The position numbers were made by a program, and so were the translations under genes. Below are positions 26,378 through 35,003 of a stretch of DNA of 64,000 nucleotides, one piece after another. Within the stretch, counting starts at the first letter, position 1, and each line of letters opens with the position of its first letter. The notes under the pieces are model-generated. The model made no database searches and was not told where the DNA came from. It saw only the letters and a list, made by a program, of their open reading frames with translations. The DNA lies in assembly GCA_015152565.1 (NCBI GenBank), contig SUTT01000005.1, positions 1 to 64,000 on the forward strand, given 5' to 3'. Source of the stretch: Cyanobacteria bacterium SIG27. Its GTDB lineage: Bacteria; Cyanobacteriota; Vampirovibrionia; Gastranaerophilales; Gastranaerophilaceae.

Positions 26378-27901
26378 TTAAAGCCAGTTGATTGAAGTTT
26401 TAAATTTTGTTTTGTTGTAATAATTTTTATCTTTTGTTGGTTGAATAAATTTTTTGTTTTTCATTTTGCTTGGTAAATATAGCCCAAATTCATTGCTTTC
26501 ATATGCTAAAAACCAATTATTATTTGATTTTAGTTTTTCGTAAAGTGGATATGTTTTTTCGGTTATTAAAATGTCTGTGTGATATTTTTTGAAAAATTCA
26601 TCTTCGTTTAACCCTAAGAAAACATCTCCCATTTCGTTGATTATATTATTATCGTAAACTTCTTCATATCTTCCATCCATAAAAACATAATTATTTGGAT
26701 AAAGCTTATATGCAATATAGCTTCCTGTGTGAAATATTGCAAAAATATTTCCCTTTAAATTGTTTTGTTTGATAAACTCCACGCAATAAATCGGGTAATC
26801 TTTCTCATAAACAATGTTTTGAAATTGATTTTGATGAATATGAGAAAATGCCGAAATCGCAATTAAAACGAATAAAATAATTTCTTTTGCGCTATCTATA
26901 ATTTCTGGTAATTTTTTGTTAAATATATTATAAAAATCGCAATAACAAAGCGCTAATACGCAATATGTAAAAAATACGTGACACCTTAGAGCTTTAAGCG
27001 AAATTAAAATACAAAACAATAAAATTAAGCATTTAGTTTTATCAATGTCATTATAATAGTTCTTAAAGCCTTTTGTTATAATGTTTTTTGTTATTGAAAT
27101 TATAAAAAGAATAATTGTTATAAAGAAAAACAATTTGAATTTTAAATATTTATGAAGATGGATTTTGCTAAAAAATGCGCTTTGCCATTCTGTAACATGG
27201 ATTCTATCCAGCATAAAAGCTTCAAAAATATATGTTATATATTTTATTCCATAAGGATTAATTAAACAGGAAAACAAAGTAGTCACTAAAGTTAATAAAA
27301 TATATTTATTGAAATTTGATTTTCTATCATTTAAAAATTCGCCAATAAGAAAGATAAAAATTAAGGCAATACCCATTACAAAGCCGCCATGCATATTTGC
27401 CCAAATAATATTTAAAACGGGTAAGCACCATAAAACCCTATAGTTTTTCTTTATTTTTGCATATTTTAAAATATATAAAAATAAAATAAAAAATAAAAAG
27501 CTAAAAAGTTGACAGCGAACTGTTGAAAAAACATTGCTTATTACTGTGTGCAAAACAAAAAAGAAAAATAATATATGAAATTTTACTTCTTTATTTTCAA
27601 GTTTAATTATTTTTGTGATTAAAAATAAGGTTATGAAAACAACTATTGATTTTAGAAAATATATTCCAATATCGCCAAAATTATCTTGAACTAAATAAAA
27701 AATTAAACTTGAACCCCACTCGTGATCAATAAATTCGTGGGTTTTTCCGTAAGAATAAAAGTCATTATTAAAAAGTGTTCCTGTTTGAAAAAAGCTTTTT
27801 CCAACAATTAATCTTGCAAAAAAATCAAAATCTATATTGTTATATAGTGTTGAAAAAAGCAACACCAAGAAAAATAAGGTCAGATAAAATATAAAATCCA
27901 T
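26378..27901 (-). CDS. Multi-pass GT-C-like membrane protein
   Basis: A 507-residue polytopic membrane protein with about ten hydrophobic segments and a soluble C-terminal region of about 130 residues. The first loop has FDFFARLIVGKSFFQTG and a later HEWGSSLIFYL, the arrangement of the acidic first loop in GT-C glycosyltransferases that use polyprenyl-phosphate sugars. The C-terminal part carries FHTGSYIAYKLYP and VFMDGRYEEVY. A role in adding sugars on the outer face of the membrane is likely; donor and acceptor are unknown. It starts 7 bases after a TATAAT, so its message may be leaderless. Confidence 0.65.
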   Translation of the reverse strand: MDFIFYLTLFFLVLLFSTLYNNIDFDFFARLIVGKSFFQTGTLFNNDFYSYGKTHEFIDHEWGSSLIFYLVQDNFGDIGIYFLKSIVVFITLFLITKIIKLENKEVKFHILFFFFVLHTVISNVFSTVRCQLFSFLFFILFLYILKYAKIKKNYRVLWCLPVLNIIWANMHGGFVMGIALIFIFLIGEFLNDRKSNFNKYILLTLVTTLFSCLINPYGIKYITYIFEAFMLDRIHVTEWQSAFFSKIHLHKYLKFKLFFFITIILFIISITKNIITKGFKNYYNDIDKTKCLILLFCILISLKALRCHVFFTYCVLALCYCDFYNIFNKKLPEIIDSAKEIILFVLIAISAFSHIHQNQFQNIVYEKDYPIYCVEFIKQNNLKGNIFAIFHTGSYIAYKLYPNNYVFMDGRYEEVYDNNIINEMGDVFLGLNEDEFFKKYHTDILITEKTYPLYEKLKSNNNWFLAYESNEFGLYLPSKMKNKKFIQPTKDKNYYNKTKFKTSINWL

Positions 27902-27908
27902 GGCAAAT

Positions 27909-27914
27909 ATTATA
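27909..27914 (-). promoter_or_regulatory. Leaderless-type -10 element (TATAAT)
   Basis: TATAAT on the minus strand lies seven bases from the ATG at 27901, with no Shine-Dalgarno between. Transcription would begin at or within a base or two of the start codon. Confidence 0.5.
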
Positions 27915-27959
27915 GTATAAATTTTTTGTTTGGGCTATTATTGAACTTAGGAGAATATT

Positions 27960-28994
27960 ATGGAAAATAAAATACAAGAAATTAGAACTTTAGCTGTTAA
28001 AGAAATTGAAGAAACTGTTGATTTAAAAACATTGGAAGTAGTTAAAAATAAATATCTTTCAAGAAATTCCGAATTTAATAATTTAAAAAAAGGAATGAAA
28101 GATTTAACCCCAGAACAAAGACCGGTTATTGGCGCTTTGTTGAATAAGGTTTCTGCCGAATTAGAAAAAATGGTTAATGAAAAGAATGATATTTTCTATA
28201 AAAAAGAATTAGATGAAAGACTTTTAAAAGAAAAGATTGATGTATCCGCTGATGGCGATTATGTTTCTTTAGGTCACGTTCATCCTTTAACTCAGACAGT
28301 TAATGAAATAGTTGAAATTTTTAATTATCTTGGATTTTCTCTTGTTGAACATCAACATTCTCCTGAAGTTGAATTGGAAAAATATAATTTTGATTTGCTT
28401 AATGTTCCAAAAGAACACCCCGCAAGAGATGTTCAAGACACGTTTTATTGCGAAAATATGGATGAAGTTGTTTTAAGAAGCCAAACTTCAAACTCACAAG
28501 CTCGTCAAATGATGAACTCTAACCCACCTATCAAGGTTATTTCTCCGGGTAGAGTTTATAGAAACGAATCTGTTTCTGCTCGAAAAAACAACTTGTTCCA
28601 TCAAATTGAAGGCTTGTATGTTGATAAAAACGTTACAATTGCTCAATTAAAAGGCGTTTTAAACGAATTTATCAGACTATATTTTGGTTCATCTCGTCCA
28701 ACAAGATATAGAAGCAGCTTTTTCCCATTCACAGAACCATCCGTAGAAATTGATGTTCAATGTATTATGTGTCAAGGAAAAGGTTGTTCTGTATGTTCTC
28801 ATACCGGCTGGCTTGAAATTTTGGGAGCTGGTATGGTTGACCCTAATGTACTAAAAGCGGTTGGAATTAATCCTGAAATTTATTCTGGTTTTGCTTTTGG
28901 TATGGGTGTTGAAAGATTAACAATGCTTAAATATGCAATTGATGATATTCGTTTGTTTTTCAATAATGACACTAGATTTCTAAAACAATTTTAA
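27960..28994 (+). CDS. pheS: Phenylalanyl-tRNA synthetase alpha subunit
   Basis: A 344-residue class II catalytic subunit: an N-terminal coiled coil, then GHVHPLTQT, motif 2 around GRVYRNESVSARKNNLFHQI, a zinc-like CIMCQGKGCSVCSHTGW segment and motif 3 AFGMGVERLTML. It charges tRNA-Phe together with PheT. The start has GGAG at good spacing. pheT does not follow; the gene is succeeded by a repeat region and opposite-strand genes, so the two subunits are unlinked here. Confidence 0.95.
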   Translation: MENKIQEIRTLAVKEIEETVDLKTLEVVKNKYLSRNSEFNNLKKGMKDLTPEQRPVIGALLNKVSAELEKMVNEKNDIFYKKELDERLLKEKIDVSADGDYVSLGHVHPLTQTVNEIVEIFNYLGFSLVEHQHSPEVELEKYNFDLLNVPKEHPARDVQDTFYCENMDEVVLRSQTSNSQARQMMNSNPPIKVISPGRVYRNESVSARKNNLFHQIEGLYVDKNVTIAQLKGVLNEFIRLYFGSSRPTRYRSSFFPFTEPSVEIDVQCIMCQGKGCSVCSHTGWLEILGAGMVDPNVLKAVGINPEIYSGFAFGMGVERLTMLKYAIDDIRLFFNNDTRFLKQF

Positions 28995-29007
28995 ATGCGA
29001 AGCCAGG

Positions 29008-29058
29008 GTTACAGCTAAAAATGTCATTGCGTTGAGCGATGACATTTTTAGCTGTAAC
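29008..29058. repeat. Perfect 20-bp inverted repeat downstream of pheS
   Basis: Arms 29008-29027 and 29039-29058 (GTTACAGCTAAAAATGTCAT and its complement) enclose TGCGTTGAGCG. The second arm and loop recur at 29173-29213. Its location 14 bases after the pheS stop lets it act as a terminator, but the duplication points to a repeat element. Confidence 0.7.
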
Positions 29059-29068
29059 TGTTGAAATG

Positions 29069-29140
29069 CGACGTAGGATAATCGAGCAAATTTGCGACTG
29101 CGATAGCTAAGCAAATTGTAGCGAGATACCCACAGGAGCA
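29069..29140 (+). repeat. Dispersed repeat, copy 3
   Basis: It contains GCGACGTAGGATAATCGAGC and ends GCGAGATACCCACAGGAGC, matching the outer blocks of copies 1 and 2 with a diverged middle. It lies between two hairpin copies, so the whole 28995-29220 gap is repeat-derived. Confidence 0.55.
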
Positions 29141-29172
29141 AAAATAGCGAAGCCAGAGTTAAAGCGTTAATA

Positions 29173-29213
29173 AAATGTCATTGCGTTGAGCGATGACATT
29201 TTTAGCTGTAACT
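29173..29213. repeat. Partial second copy of the pheS-downstream hairpin
   Basis: AAATGTCATTGCGTTGAGCG followed by ATGACATTTTTAGCTGTAAC repeats the loop and right arm of the hairpin at 29008-29058, with a shortened left arm. Both copies are followed by TGTAACT and are preceded by GCGAAGCCAG. Confidence 0.65.
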
Positions 29214-29245
29214 ATTGATAGCCGCCGTGCAAATTTTAATTTGCT

Positions 29246-29863
29246 CTATGTTTTATTTTTAATCAAATAAAGTAAGTTTTTCTTTTTGATTATTAAAATA
29301 GTTTTTCTATCTGCTTTTGCGCCCTTTTGAATTAATTGTTGTGCAATATCTAGCATATTGTTCTTGAGTGCTAGATACAAAATTGTGTTTTGTGTAAGAG
29401 AATCGATATAGTGAATATTTGCATTTCTATCAAGCAAATATTGAGCCATTTCATTGTTTTTGTTTCTAACAGCTTCATAAAGTTCGCTATAAAAACCTTT
29501 GTCTAGTTTTGCGCCTTTTTCATATAATATTTTAACAATCTCAAAATGATTTTCTTTTGCTGCAATATGAATTGGATATTCCGTTGAATAATTGTTATTA
29601 GGGTTTAAGCCTGTATTTAGTAGCAATTCAACATTCTCTATGTTATTTTTTTTGATTTGTTGAATTAAACATTGCACAGTTGGAGATAATTTTTTGTAGA
29701 TTAAAACATCCTTTTGTTCTTGTGTCATGGTTTCCTTTTGTCCATTCATGATGATTGAACGAGAGGAAAAATCTCCAAAGTCTTTTATATCAATAGCTAA
29801 TGCCGACATTGCAATAAACAATATCGGCATTAGCGTAAAAAGTTTTTTAATTGATAAAATCAT
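29246..29863 (-). CDS. Exported ankyrin-repeat protein
   Basis: A 205-residue protein with a signal peptide (KKLFTLMPILFIAMSALAID) and about three to four ankyrin repeats over residues 85-200, for example YPIHIAAKENHFEIVKILYE and ILYLALKNNMLDIAQQLIQ. Ankyrin repeats bind other proteins, here presumably in the periplasm. The start overlaps the fabG stop by one base, which couples an exported protein to fatty-acid synthesis genes; the reason is not clear from sequence. Confidence 0.75.
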   Translation of the reverse strand: MILSIKKLFTLMPILFIAMSALAIDIKDFGDFSSRSIIMNGQKETMTQEQKDVLIYKKLSPTVQCLIQQIKKNNIENVELLLNTGLNPNNNYSTEYPIHIAAKENHFEIVKILYEKGAKLDKGFYSELYEAVRNKNNEMAQYLLDRNANIHYIDSLTQNTILYLALKNNMLDIAQQLIQKGAKADRKTILIIKKKNLLYLIKNKT

Positions 29864-30591
29864 TAAATAATTAATCCGCCATCAACCTCTAAAACTTGAC
29901 CTGTAACATAAGTTGAATCAACTGTTAAAAATTTAACAGCAGCTGCAATATCTTCAGGTGTCCCCATGCGTTTTAGTGGAATGAATTTCATCATTTCTTC
30001 TGTATTTGCCAAATCTTTTGTCATATCGGTTGCAATAAATCCTGGAGCGATTGCGTTAACTCTGATGTTTCTCGAGCCTAGTTCTTTTGCTAAAGATTTA
30101 GTAAAGCCAATTAAACCAGCCTTAGCAGCAGAGTAGTTTGCTTGTCCAATATTACCTGAAACGCCTACAACACTTGACATATTAACAATTGCACCAGAGC
30201 GTTGTTTCATCATAACTTTAATTACGGGTTTTGAAACATAAAATGCGCTGTTTAAGTTAGTGTTTATAACAGCATTCCATTTGTCAGCATCCATTCTAAT
30301 AAATAAATCGTCACGAGTAATTCCTGCGTTATTTACTAAAATGTCTATTCTTCCGTATTTTTCGACTATTTTTGCTATATTTTCATCAACACTTTCTTGG
30401 TTTGAAACATCAAACTTAAAAGCCTCAGCTTCAACTCCAAAAGCTTTGATTTCTTCTATTGTTTGGTTTGCAGCTTCAGTGTTTCCTGCGTAGTTGATAA
30501 CTACATCATAGCCTGCTTGCGCTAGTTTTAGTGCACATGCTTTTCCAATTCCACGTGAGCCGCCTGTCACTAATGCCAATTTTTCACTCAT
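29863..30591 (-). CDS. fabG: 3-oxoacyl-[ACP] reductase
   Basis: A 242-residue SDR enzyme reducing 3-oxoacyl-ACP with NADPH in the fatty-acid elongation cycle. It shows TGGSRGIGKACAL, NNAGITRDDL, the catalytic serine in MSSVVG, YSAAKAG and the C-terminal TGQVLEVDGG, all typical of FabG. It is next to fabD and plsX in the usual order. Length and motifs are complete. Confidence 0.95.
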   Translation of the reverse strand: MSEKLALVTGGSRGIGKACALKLAQAGYDVVINYAGNTEAANQTIEEIKAFGVEAEAFKFDVSNQESVDENIAKIVEKYGRIDILVNNAGITRDDLFIRMDADKWNAVINTNLNSAFYVSKPVIKVMMKQRSGAIVNMSSVVGVSGNIGQANYSAAKAGLIGFTKSLAKELGSRNIRVNAIAPGFIATDMTKDLANTEEMMKFIPLKRMGTPEDIAAAVKFLTVDSTYVTGQVLEVDGGLII

Positions 30592-30595
30592 AATA

Positions 30596-31540
30596 TTATA
30601 CTCCTACCATTAAACTTTCCACAGTAGTATTTAAGCTTTCTGTGTCGTAAACATTGTATGTTTTAATTTCTGATGAAATTTTTTTATTTAGACCTGCTAA
30701 AACTTTGCCATTGCCAAATTCAATAAATGTATCAACACCAAGTTCGATTGCTTTTTGAATTGTTTGAACCCACATAACGGATGAATTTATTTGATTTGGC
30801 ATTTTTTCAATAAATTCTTCAACTTTTGTAGTTTCAATAGCGTCAACATTAGTTATAACCGGAATTTGCGCTTCTTTCAAATCAAGCGTTTTTACAAAAT
30901 CAACAAAACCATCTTTAGCGCTTGTCATTAAATCAGAATGAAAACCGCCTGAAACGGCCAGTGGAACAACTCTTCTAGCACCTTTTTCTTTGATTAATTC
31001 ACAAGCTTTTTCAATTGCTTCAACTTCACCAGTAATAACTGTTTGAGTTGGGTCGTTGTAGTTTGCAATTTGCGCTAGACCAAGGTCTTTTACTTCTTCT
31101 AGAGCTTCTTTAATTGTATCTGTTGTTGCCCCTAGAACAGCCGCCATTGTTCCTTTTGTTGTTTTAGTTGCCTCATCCATTAATTCAGAGCGCTTTTGAA
31201 TTGCTTTCATTGTGGTTTTTAAATCCATAACATTAGCGCAATACATTGCGCAATATTCACCTAATGAATGTCCCATTGTAAGAACTGGTTTAATATCGCA
31301 TTTGCTTTGAAAAGCAGCTAATGCTGCAATTGAAGTTGCAACAATTGCGCTTTGAGCATTGATTGTTAGTTTTAAGTCTTCATCAGGTCCTTCAAAACAA
31401 ATTTTTGCAATATTTTTTCCTAATGTTTCATTTGCAGTTTTATATACGTTTTTAGCTGCTTCAAAATTTTCATATAAATCTAATCCCATGCCAGCACTTT
31501 GTGAGCCTTGTCCAGGGAAAATAAAAGCTATTTTGTTCAT
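30596..31540 (-). CDS. fabD: Malonyl-CoA:ACP transacylase
   Basis: A 314-residue enzyme loading malonate onto acyl carrier protein. It has FIFPGQGSQSAGMG, the nucleophile elbow TMGHSLGEYCA (serine) and the later catalytic histidine in SGGFHSDLM. It sits 4 bases before fabG and 16 after plsX in a clear fatty-acid and lipid operon. Confidence 0.95.
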   Translation of the reverse strand: MNKIAFIFPGQGSQSAGMGLDLYENFEAAKNVYKTANETLGKNIAKICFEGPDEDLKLTINAQSAIVATSIAALAAFQSKCDIKPVLTMGHSLGEYCAMYCANVMDLKTTMKAIQKRSELMDEATKTTKGTMAAVLGATTDTIKEALEEVKDLGLAQIANYNDPTQTVITGEVEAIEKACELIKEKGARRVVPLAVSGGFHSDLMTSAKDGFVDFVKTLDLKEAQIPVITNVDAIETTKVEEFIEKMPNQINSSVMWVQTIQKAIELGVDTFIEFGNGKVLAGLNKKISSEIKTYNVYDTESLNTTVESLMVGV

Positions 31541-31556
31541 TATGTCCTCAATTTGT

Positions 31557-32606
31557 CTAGTTTAGTGTTTGAGCAATTTTATCGCAAACGCCTGATTCAA
31601 CAGCTTCTTTTGCTACTCGAACAGCATTTTTGATTGCGTAAGAAGAACTTCTGCCATGCGAAATTACGGTTATCCCTTTTACACCTAGCAATAATGCTCC
31701 GCCAAATTCTTCATAGTTAATTTTTTTGTATATTCTTCTTAAAAATGGTTTAGCCAATAAACCAACCATCATTGATAAAATGTCGCTTTTGAATTGTTCT
31801 TTGATTAGTTTAAATAACATCATAGAACAACCTTCAACGGTTTTTAGTGCAACGTTGCCAACAAAACCGTCGCATACTACAACATCAACATTGCCATATA
31901 AAAGCTCTTTACCTTCAATGTTTCCAATGAAGTTGATTCCAAGAGTATTTTCTTTTAATAATTTATGAGCTTCTTTAACAAGTTGATTGCCTTTTTCTTC
32001 TTCTTCTCCGATGTTTAATATTCCAACACGAGGAGTCGGTCTGTTGTAAACTTTTTCAACAAAGGTTGAACCCATTAGCGCAAATTGCAACAGCATTTCA
32101 GCGCTGCTTTCGGAATTTGCTCCTGCGTCAATTAAAATAACAGGGTCTTGTAATGTTGGAAGAGTTGCTGCAATTGCAGGGCGTTCAATACCTCTAATTC
32201 TTCCTAAGCCAAATAGTGAAGCTGCCATCGCAGCTCCGGTAGAACCTGCTGCAACAACGGCGTCTGAGCTTCCTTTTGCAACTGCATCAACTGTTAAAAC
32301 AATTGAGGAATTTTTCTTTTTGCGAATTGCTGTTCCAACAGCTTCACCCATTTCAATGATTTCATCTGCTTGGGTTAACTTGATGTCTAGTTTTGATAAA
32401 TCTACTTTGATTTTTTTAACAAAATATCCGCCACGGTTTGAACGAATGCCTTTTCTTGCAATTTCGTCTAGAACTTTTTGGATTTTATCAACTTGACCTA
32501 CAAGTTCAATTGGAACATTGTAATCTTGCGCAGCCCAAACTGCACCCTTTACGATTTCAGAAGGGGCGAAATCTCCTCCCATTGCATCGACTGCAATTCT
32601 TGTCAT
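31557..32606 (-). CDS. plsX: Phosphate acyltransferase PlsX
   Basis: A 349-residue enzyme making acyl-phosphate from acyl-ACP for phospholipid synthesis. The N-terminus IAVDAMGGDFAP is diagnostic, with AGSTGAAMAAS and VCDGFVGNVALK further on. It lies between rpmF and fabD, the widely conserved gene order. Length is normal. Confidence 0.95.
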   Translation of the reverse strand: MTRIAVDAMGGDFAPSEIVKGAVWAAQDYNVPIELVGQVDKIQKVLDEIARKGIRSNRGGYFVKKIKVDLSKLDIKLTQADEIIEMGEAVGTAIRKKKNSSIVLTVDAVAKGSSDAVVAAGSTGAAMAASLFGLGRIRGIERPAIAATLPTLQDPVILIDAGANSESSAEMLLQFALMGSTFVEKVYNRPTPRVGILNIGEEEEKGNQLVKEAHKLLKENTLGINFIGNIEGKELLYGNVDVVVCDGFVGNVALKTVEGCSMMLFKLIKEQFKSDILSMMVGLLAKPFLRRIYKKINYEEFGGALLLGVKGITVISHGRSSSYAIKNAVRVAKEAVESGVCDKIAQTLN

Positions 32607-32630
32607 ACTAATTTCCCCAATTATCTATAC

Positions 32631-32969
32631 TTATTCTTCAGTTTTTTCTTCAGCTTCAACAATTTCTTCAGCTTTTTCGGTTTCTACTGTTTCTGTTGTT
32701 TCAGCTTTTTTAGCTCTAGGTTTTCTAGTTTTTTTAACTTCTTTTTCTTCTTTTACTTCTTCAACTTTAACTTCTTCTTTTACTTCAGTTTCAGCTTTTT
32801 TATTTGAAGCAAATCCGTCTTTATAATATCCGCATTCTGGGCATACTGTGTGAGTTAAAACAACTGCTTTGCAGTTAGGGCAAGTTGTAGTTGCAGGAAC
32901 TGCACCTTTCCAGTTTGCTCTTCTTGCGTTTTGTTTTGCTTTGCCTGTTCTTTTCTTTGGTGTAGCCAT
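32631..32969 (-). CDS. rpmF: Ribosomal protein L32 with long charged tail
   Basis: The first 60 or so residues are a standard bL32: MATPKKRTGKAKQNARRANW, then a four-cysteine zinc ribbon (CPNCK and CPECG). Residues 61-112 are an unusual low-complexity Lys/Glu tail rich in EVK and EEK blocks, about doubling the normal 55-60 residues. AAAGGAAAT precedes the ATG. It heads the plsX-fabD-fabG operon as in many bacteria. The tail is likely disordered and solvent-exposed on the ribosome. Confidence 0.93.
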   Translation of the reverse strand: MATPKKRTGKAKQNARRANWKGAVPATTTCPNCKAVVLTHTVCPECGYYKDGFASNKKAETEVKEEVKVEEVKEEKEVKKTRKPRAKKAETTETVETEKAEEIVEAEEKTEE

Positions 32970-33035
32970 TTTTATTTCCTTTTCTTTATTAATATATCTA
33001 TTTTATTAAACTCGACTATATTCTATTGTCATAAA

Positions 33036-33075
33036 AAAAGAAGTCCTTGTCAATAATTTAACAAGGACTTCTTTA
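33036..33075. terminator. Terminator hairpin downstream of the wHTH gene
   Basis: AAGAAGTCCTTGT and its inverse form a 13-bp stem with a loop of about 10 bases, flanked by A and T runs on both sides. It separates the leftward wHTH gene from the rpmF operon. Confidence 0.8.
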
Positions 33076-33095
33076 TAATAATTTTAATTTTAAAC

Positions 33096-33293
33096 TTATC
33101 TTAAGCTTACTTTTGTGTAAGAACCTTTTTTAGCGAAGTTAACTTTGTCTTCACGAGCTAACCAGCCTAAGCCAAGGCTTGTGAAGTTTTCGTTAAGACC
33201 TAGATCTTTGTTCATTTTTTTAGTTGTTACTTCACCGTTTTCGTTTAAGTATTCCCAGATTTTTCCTGCTGTTTCGATAATTGTTTCTTGCAT
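33096..33293 (-). CDS. Small winged-helix protein (DUF2582 type)
   Basis: A 65-residue winged helix-turn-helix protein: residues 5-35 (ETAGKIWEYLNENGEVTTKK) and the recognition-like helix before LGWLAREDKVNF, then a short wing KKGSYTKVSL. It matches the pattern of DUF2582 proteins found in anaerobes. Probably a DNA-binding or nucleoid-associated protein; its target is unknown. AAAGGAG lies before the start and its own terminator follows, so it is a single-gene unit. Confidence 0.8.
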   Translation of the reverse strand: MQETIIETAGKIWEYLNENGEVTTKKMNKDLGLNENFTSLGLGWLAREDKVNFAKKGSYTKVSLR

Positions 33294-33382
33294 TGTTTAC
33301 TCCTTTTAAATGCTGTATACAAGTTTTACTACTGTGTGCGAATTTGTAATACCAAATTCCTATTTGCATAATTATCTTAATT

Positions 33383-33388
33383 TATAAT
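33383..33388 (+). promoter_or_regulatory. -10 element for leuD-leuB-menG
   Basis: TATAAT about 27 bases before the first usable leuD ATG. No convincing -35 lies at 17 bases upstream. Confidence 0.45.
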
Positions 33389-33414
33389 ATAGTGGTTGTA
33401 TATAGTTTAAATGG

Positions 33415-33912
33415 ATGAAAATACTGATGAGTAAAAATTGGATTTATGGCGATAATGTAGACACAGACGTGATTATACCGGCTCGTTATTTAAACACACC
33501 AAATTCAAAAGAGCTAGCTTTACACTGCATGGAGGATATAGATAAAACTTTTGCAGCTGAAGTTAAACAAGGTGATTTTATAGTTGCAGGCTTTAACTTT
33601 GGTTGCGGTTCATCAAGGGAACACGCACCTTTGGCTATTAAAACATCAGGAATAAAAGCGGTTATTGCAAAAACTTTTGCTAGAATATTTTATCGAAACG
33701 CAATTAATATCGGGCTTGTTATTATCGAAAACAATGAAATTCAAACTGATATTGAAGCAAATGATGTTATTGATATAGATTTAAATCAAGGAAAAATATA
33801 TAATAAAACAAAAAACAAAGAATATAGCTTTTCGCCTTATCCAAAAGAAATTCAAAAATTGATTGAAGCTGGCGGATTGGTTGAATATACAAAACAAAAG
33901 AAAGAAAAATAA
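33415..33912 (+). CDS. leuD: 3-isopropylmalate dehydratase small subunit
   Basis: About 165 residues. Together with LeuC it isomerises isopropylmalate in leucine synthesis. It shows [18 protein letters not shown] and the swivel-domain block [14 protein letters not shown]. Two ATGs compete: 33415 and 33427 ([10 protein letters not shown], closer to the usual family start); neither has a clear Shine-Dalgarno. leuC, normally adjacent, is not in the window. The stop overlaps leuB by one base (TAATG). Confidence 0.93.
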   Translation: MKILMSKNWIYGDNVDTDVIIPARYLNTPNSKELALHCMEDIDKTFAAEVKQGDFIVAGFNFGCGSSREHAPLAIKTSGIKAVIAKTFARIFYRNAINIGLVIIENNEIQTDIEANDVIDIDLNQGKIYNKTKNKEYSFSPYPKEIQKLIEAGGLVEYTKQKKEK

Positions 33913-35003
33913 TGAAAAATATTGCAGTTTTATTAGGTGATGGCGTTTCAAGCGAAATTTTAGATTCTGCTATTAAAGTATTAAATAAAGTTTCAGATGT
34001 TTACAATTTAAAATTCAATTATAATTATGCGCCAATTGGCGGTCGAGCTTATGATGAAGTTGGCGTGCCTTTGCCTGATAAAACTGTTGAAACTTGTTTA
34101 AAATCAGATGCTGTTTTACTTGGCGCTGTTGGTGATTGGAAGTATGATACTTTAGCCCCTGAGTTAAGACCCGAAAGAGCATTATTGGGTATTAGAAAAA
34201 AATTAAACCTTTTTGCTAATTTAAGACCTGTAAAAGTTTTTGATGAGCTTTTAAATTCATCTCCTTTAAAACCAGAAATAGCACAAGATGTTGATGTAAT
34301 GATTGTACGAGAGCTAACGGGAGATGTTTATTTTGGTGAGCCTAAAGGTATAACAAAAAAAAGAACACTTGATAACCGCGAGATTAAAGTCGGTTTTAAT
34401 AACATGATTTATGACGAAGATGAAATAAGAAGAATAGCACACGTCGCTTTTAAAGCCGCTCAAAAACGCAAAAAAAGAGTTTGCTGCGTTGATAAAGCAA
34501 ACGTATTAGATGTTTCTCGCTTGTTTAGAGAAGTTACAACCGAAGTTTCTAAAGAATATAATGATGTTGAACTGTCATATATGTATGTCGATAATTGTGC
34601 AATGCAATTGGTGTTAAACCCAAAACAATTTGATGTTATTTTAACTGGAAATATTTTTGGGGATATTTTATCTGATGAAGCTTCAACCATTTGTGGTTCA
34701 TTAGGCATGTTGCCTTCTGCATCCATGAGCAGCGGTAATACGCCTTATATGTATGAACCAATCCATGGTAGCGCTCCTGATTTAGCTGGAAAAAATTCGG
34801 TTAATCCAATTGCAACAATTTTATCCGTTGCAATGATGTTATATTATTCTTTTAATGAAAAATCAGCTTGTGATTCGATTTATCGAGCTGTGAAAGATGT
34901 ATTAAAACAAGGTTACAGAACAAGAGATATTTTTGATAAAAATAATACTGAGTTGTGTACGACTTCAAAAATTACCGATTTAATTATCGAAAGAATTAGA
35001 TAG
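33912..35003 (+). CDS. leuB: 3-isopropylmalate dehydrogenase
   Basis: A 363-residue NAD-dependent oxidative decarboxylase of leucine synthesis. It has [10 protein letters not shown] at the start, [20 protein letters not shown], the substrate arginines in [11 protein letters not shown] and the nucleotide-binding [13 protein letters not shown]. It is coupled to leuD by TAATG and to menG by a TAGTG overlap. Confidence 0.95.
   Translation: MKNIAVLLGDGVSSEILDSAIKVLNKVSDVYNLKFNYNYAPIGGRAYDEVGVPLPDKTVETCLKSDAVLLGAVGDWKYDTLAPELRPERALLGIRKKLNLFANLRPVKVFDELLNSSPLKPEIAQDVDVMIVRELTGDVYFGEPKGITKKRTLDNREIKVGFNNMIYDEDEIRRIAHVAFKAAQKRKKRVCCVDKANVLDVSRLFREVTTEVSKEYNDVELSYMYVDNCAMQLVLNPKQFDVILTGNIFGDILSDEASTICGSLGMLPSASMSSGNTPYMYEPIHGSAPDLAGKNSVNPIATILSVAMMLYYSFNEKSACDSIYRAVKDVLKQGYRTRDIFDKNNTELCTTSKITDLIIERIR

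Noticed and set aside
32478-32807. Phe/Ser-rich plus-strand frame
   Set aside because: Antisense shadow of the charged L32 tail and the plsX start.
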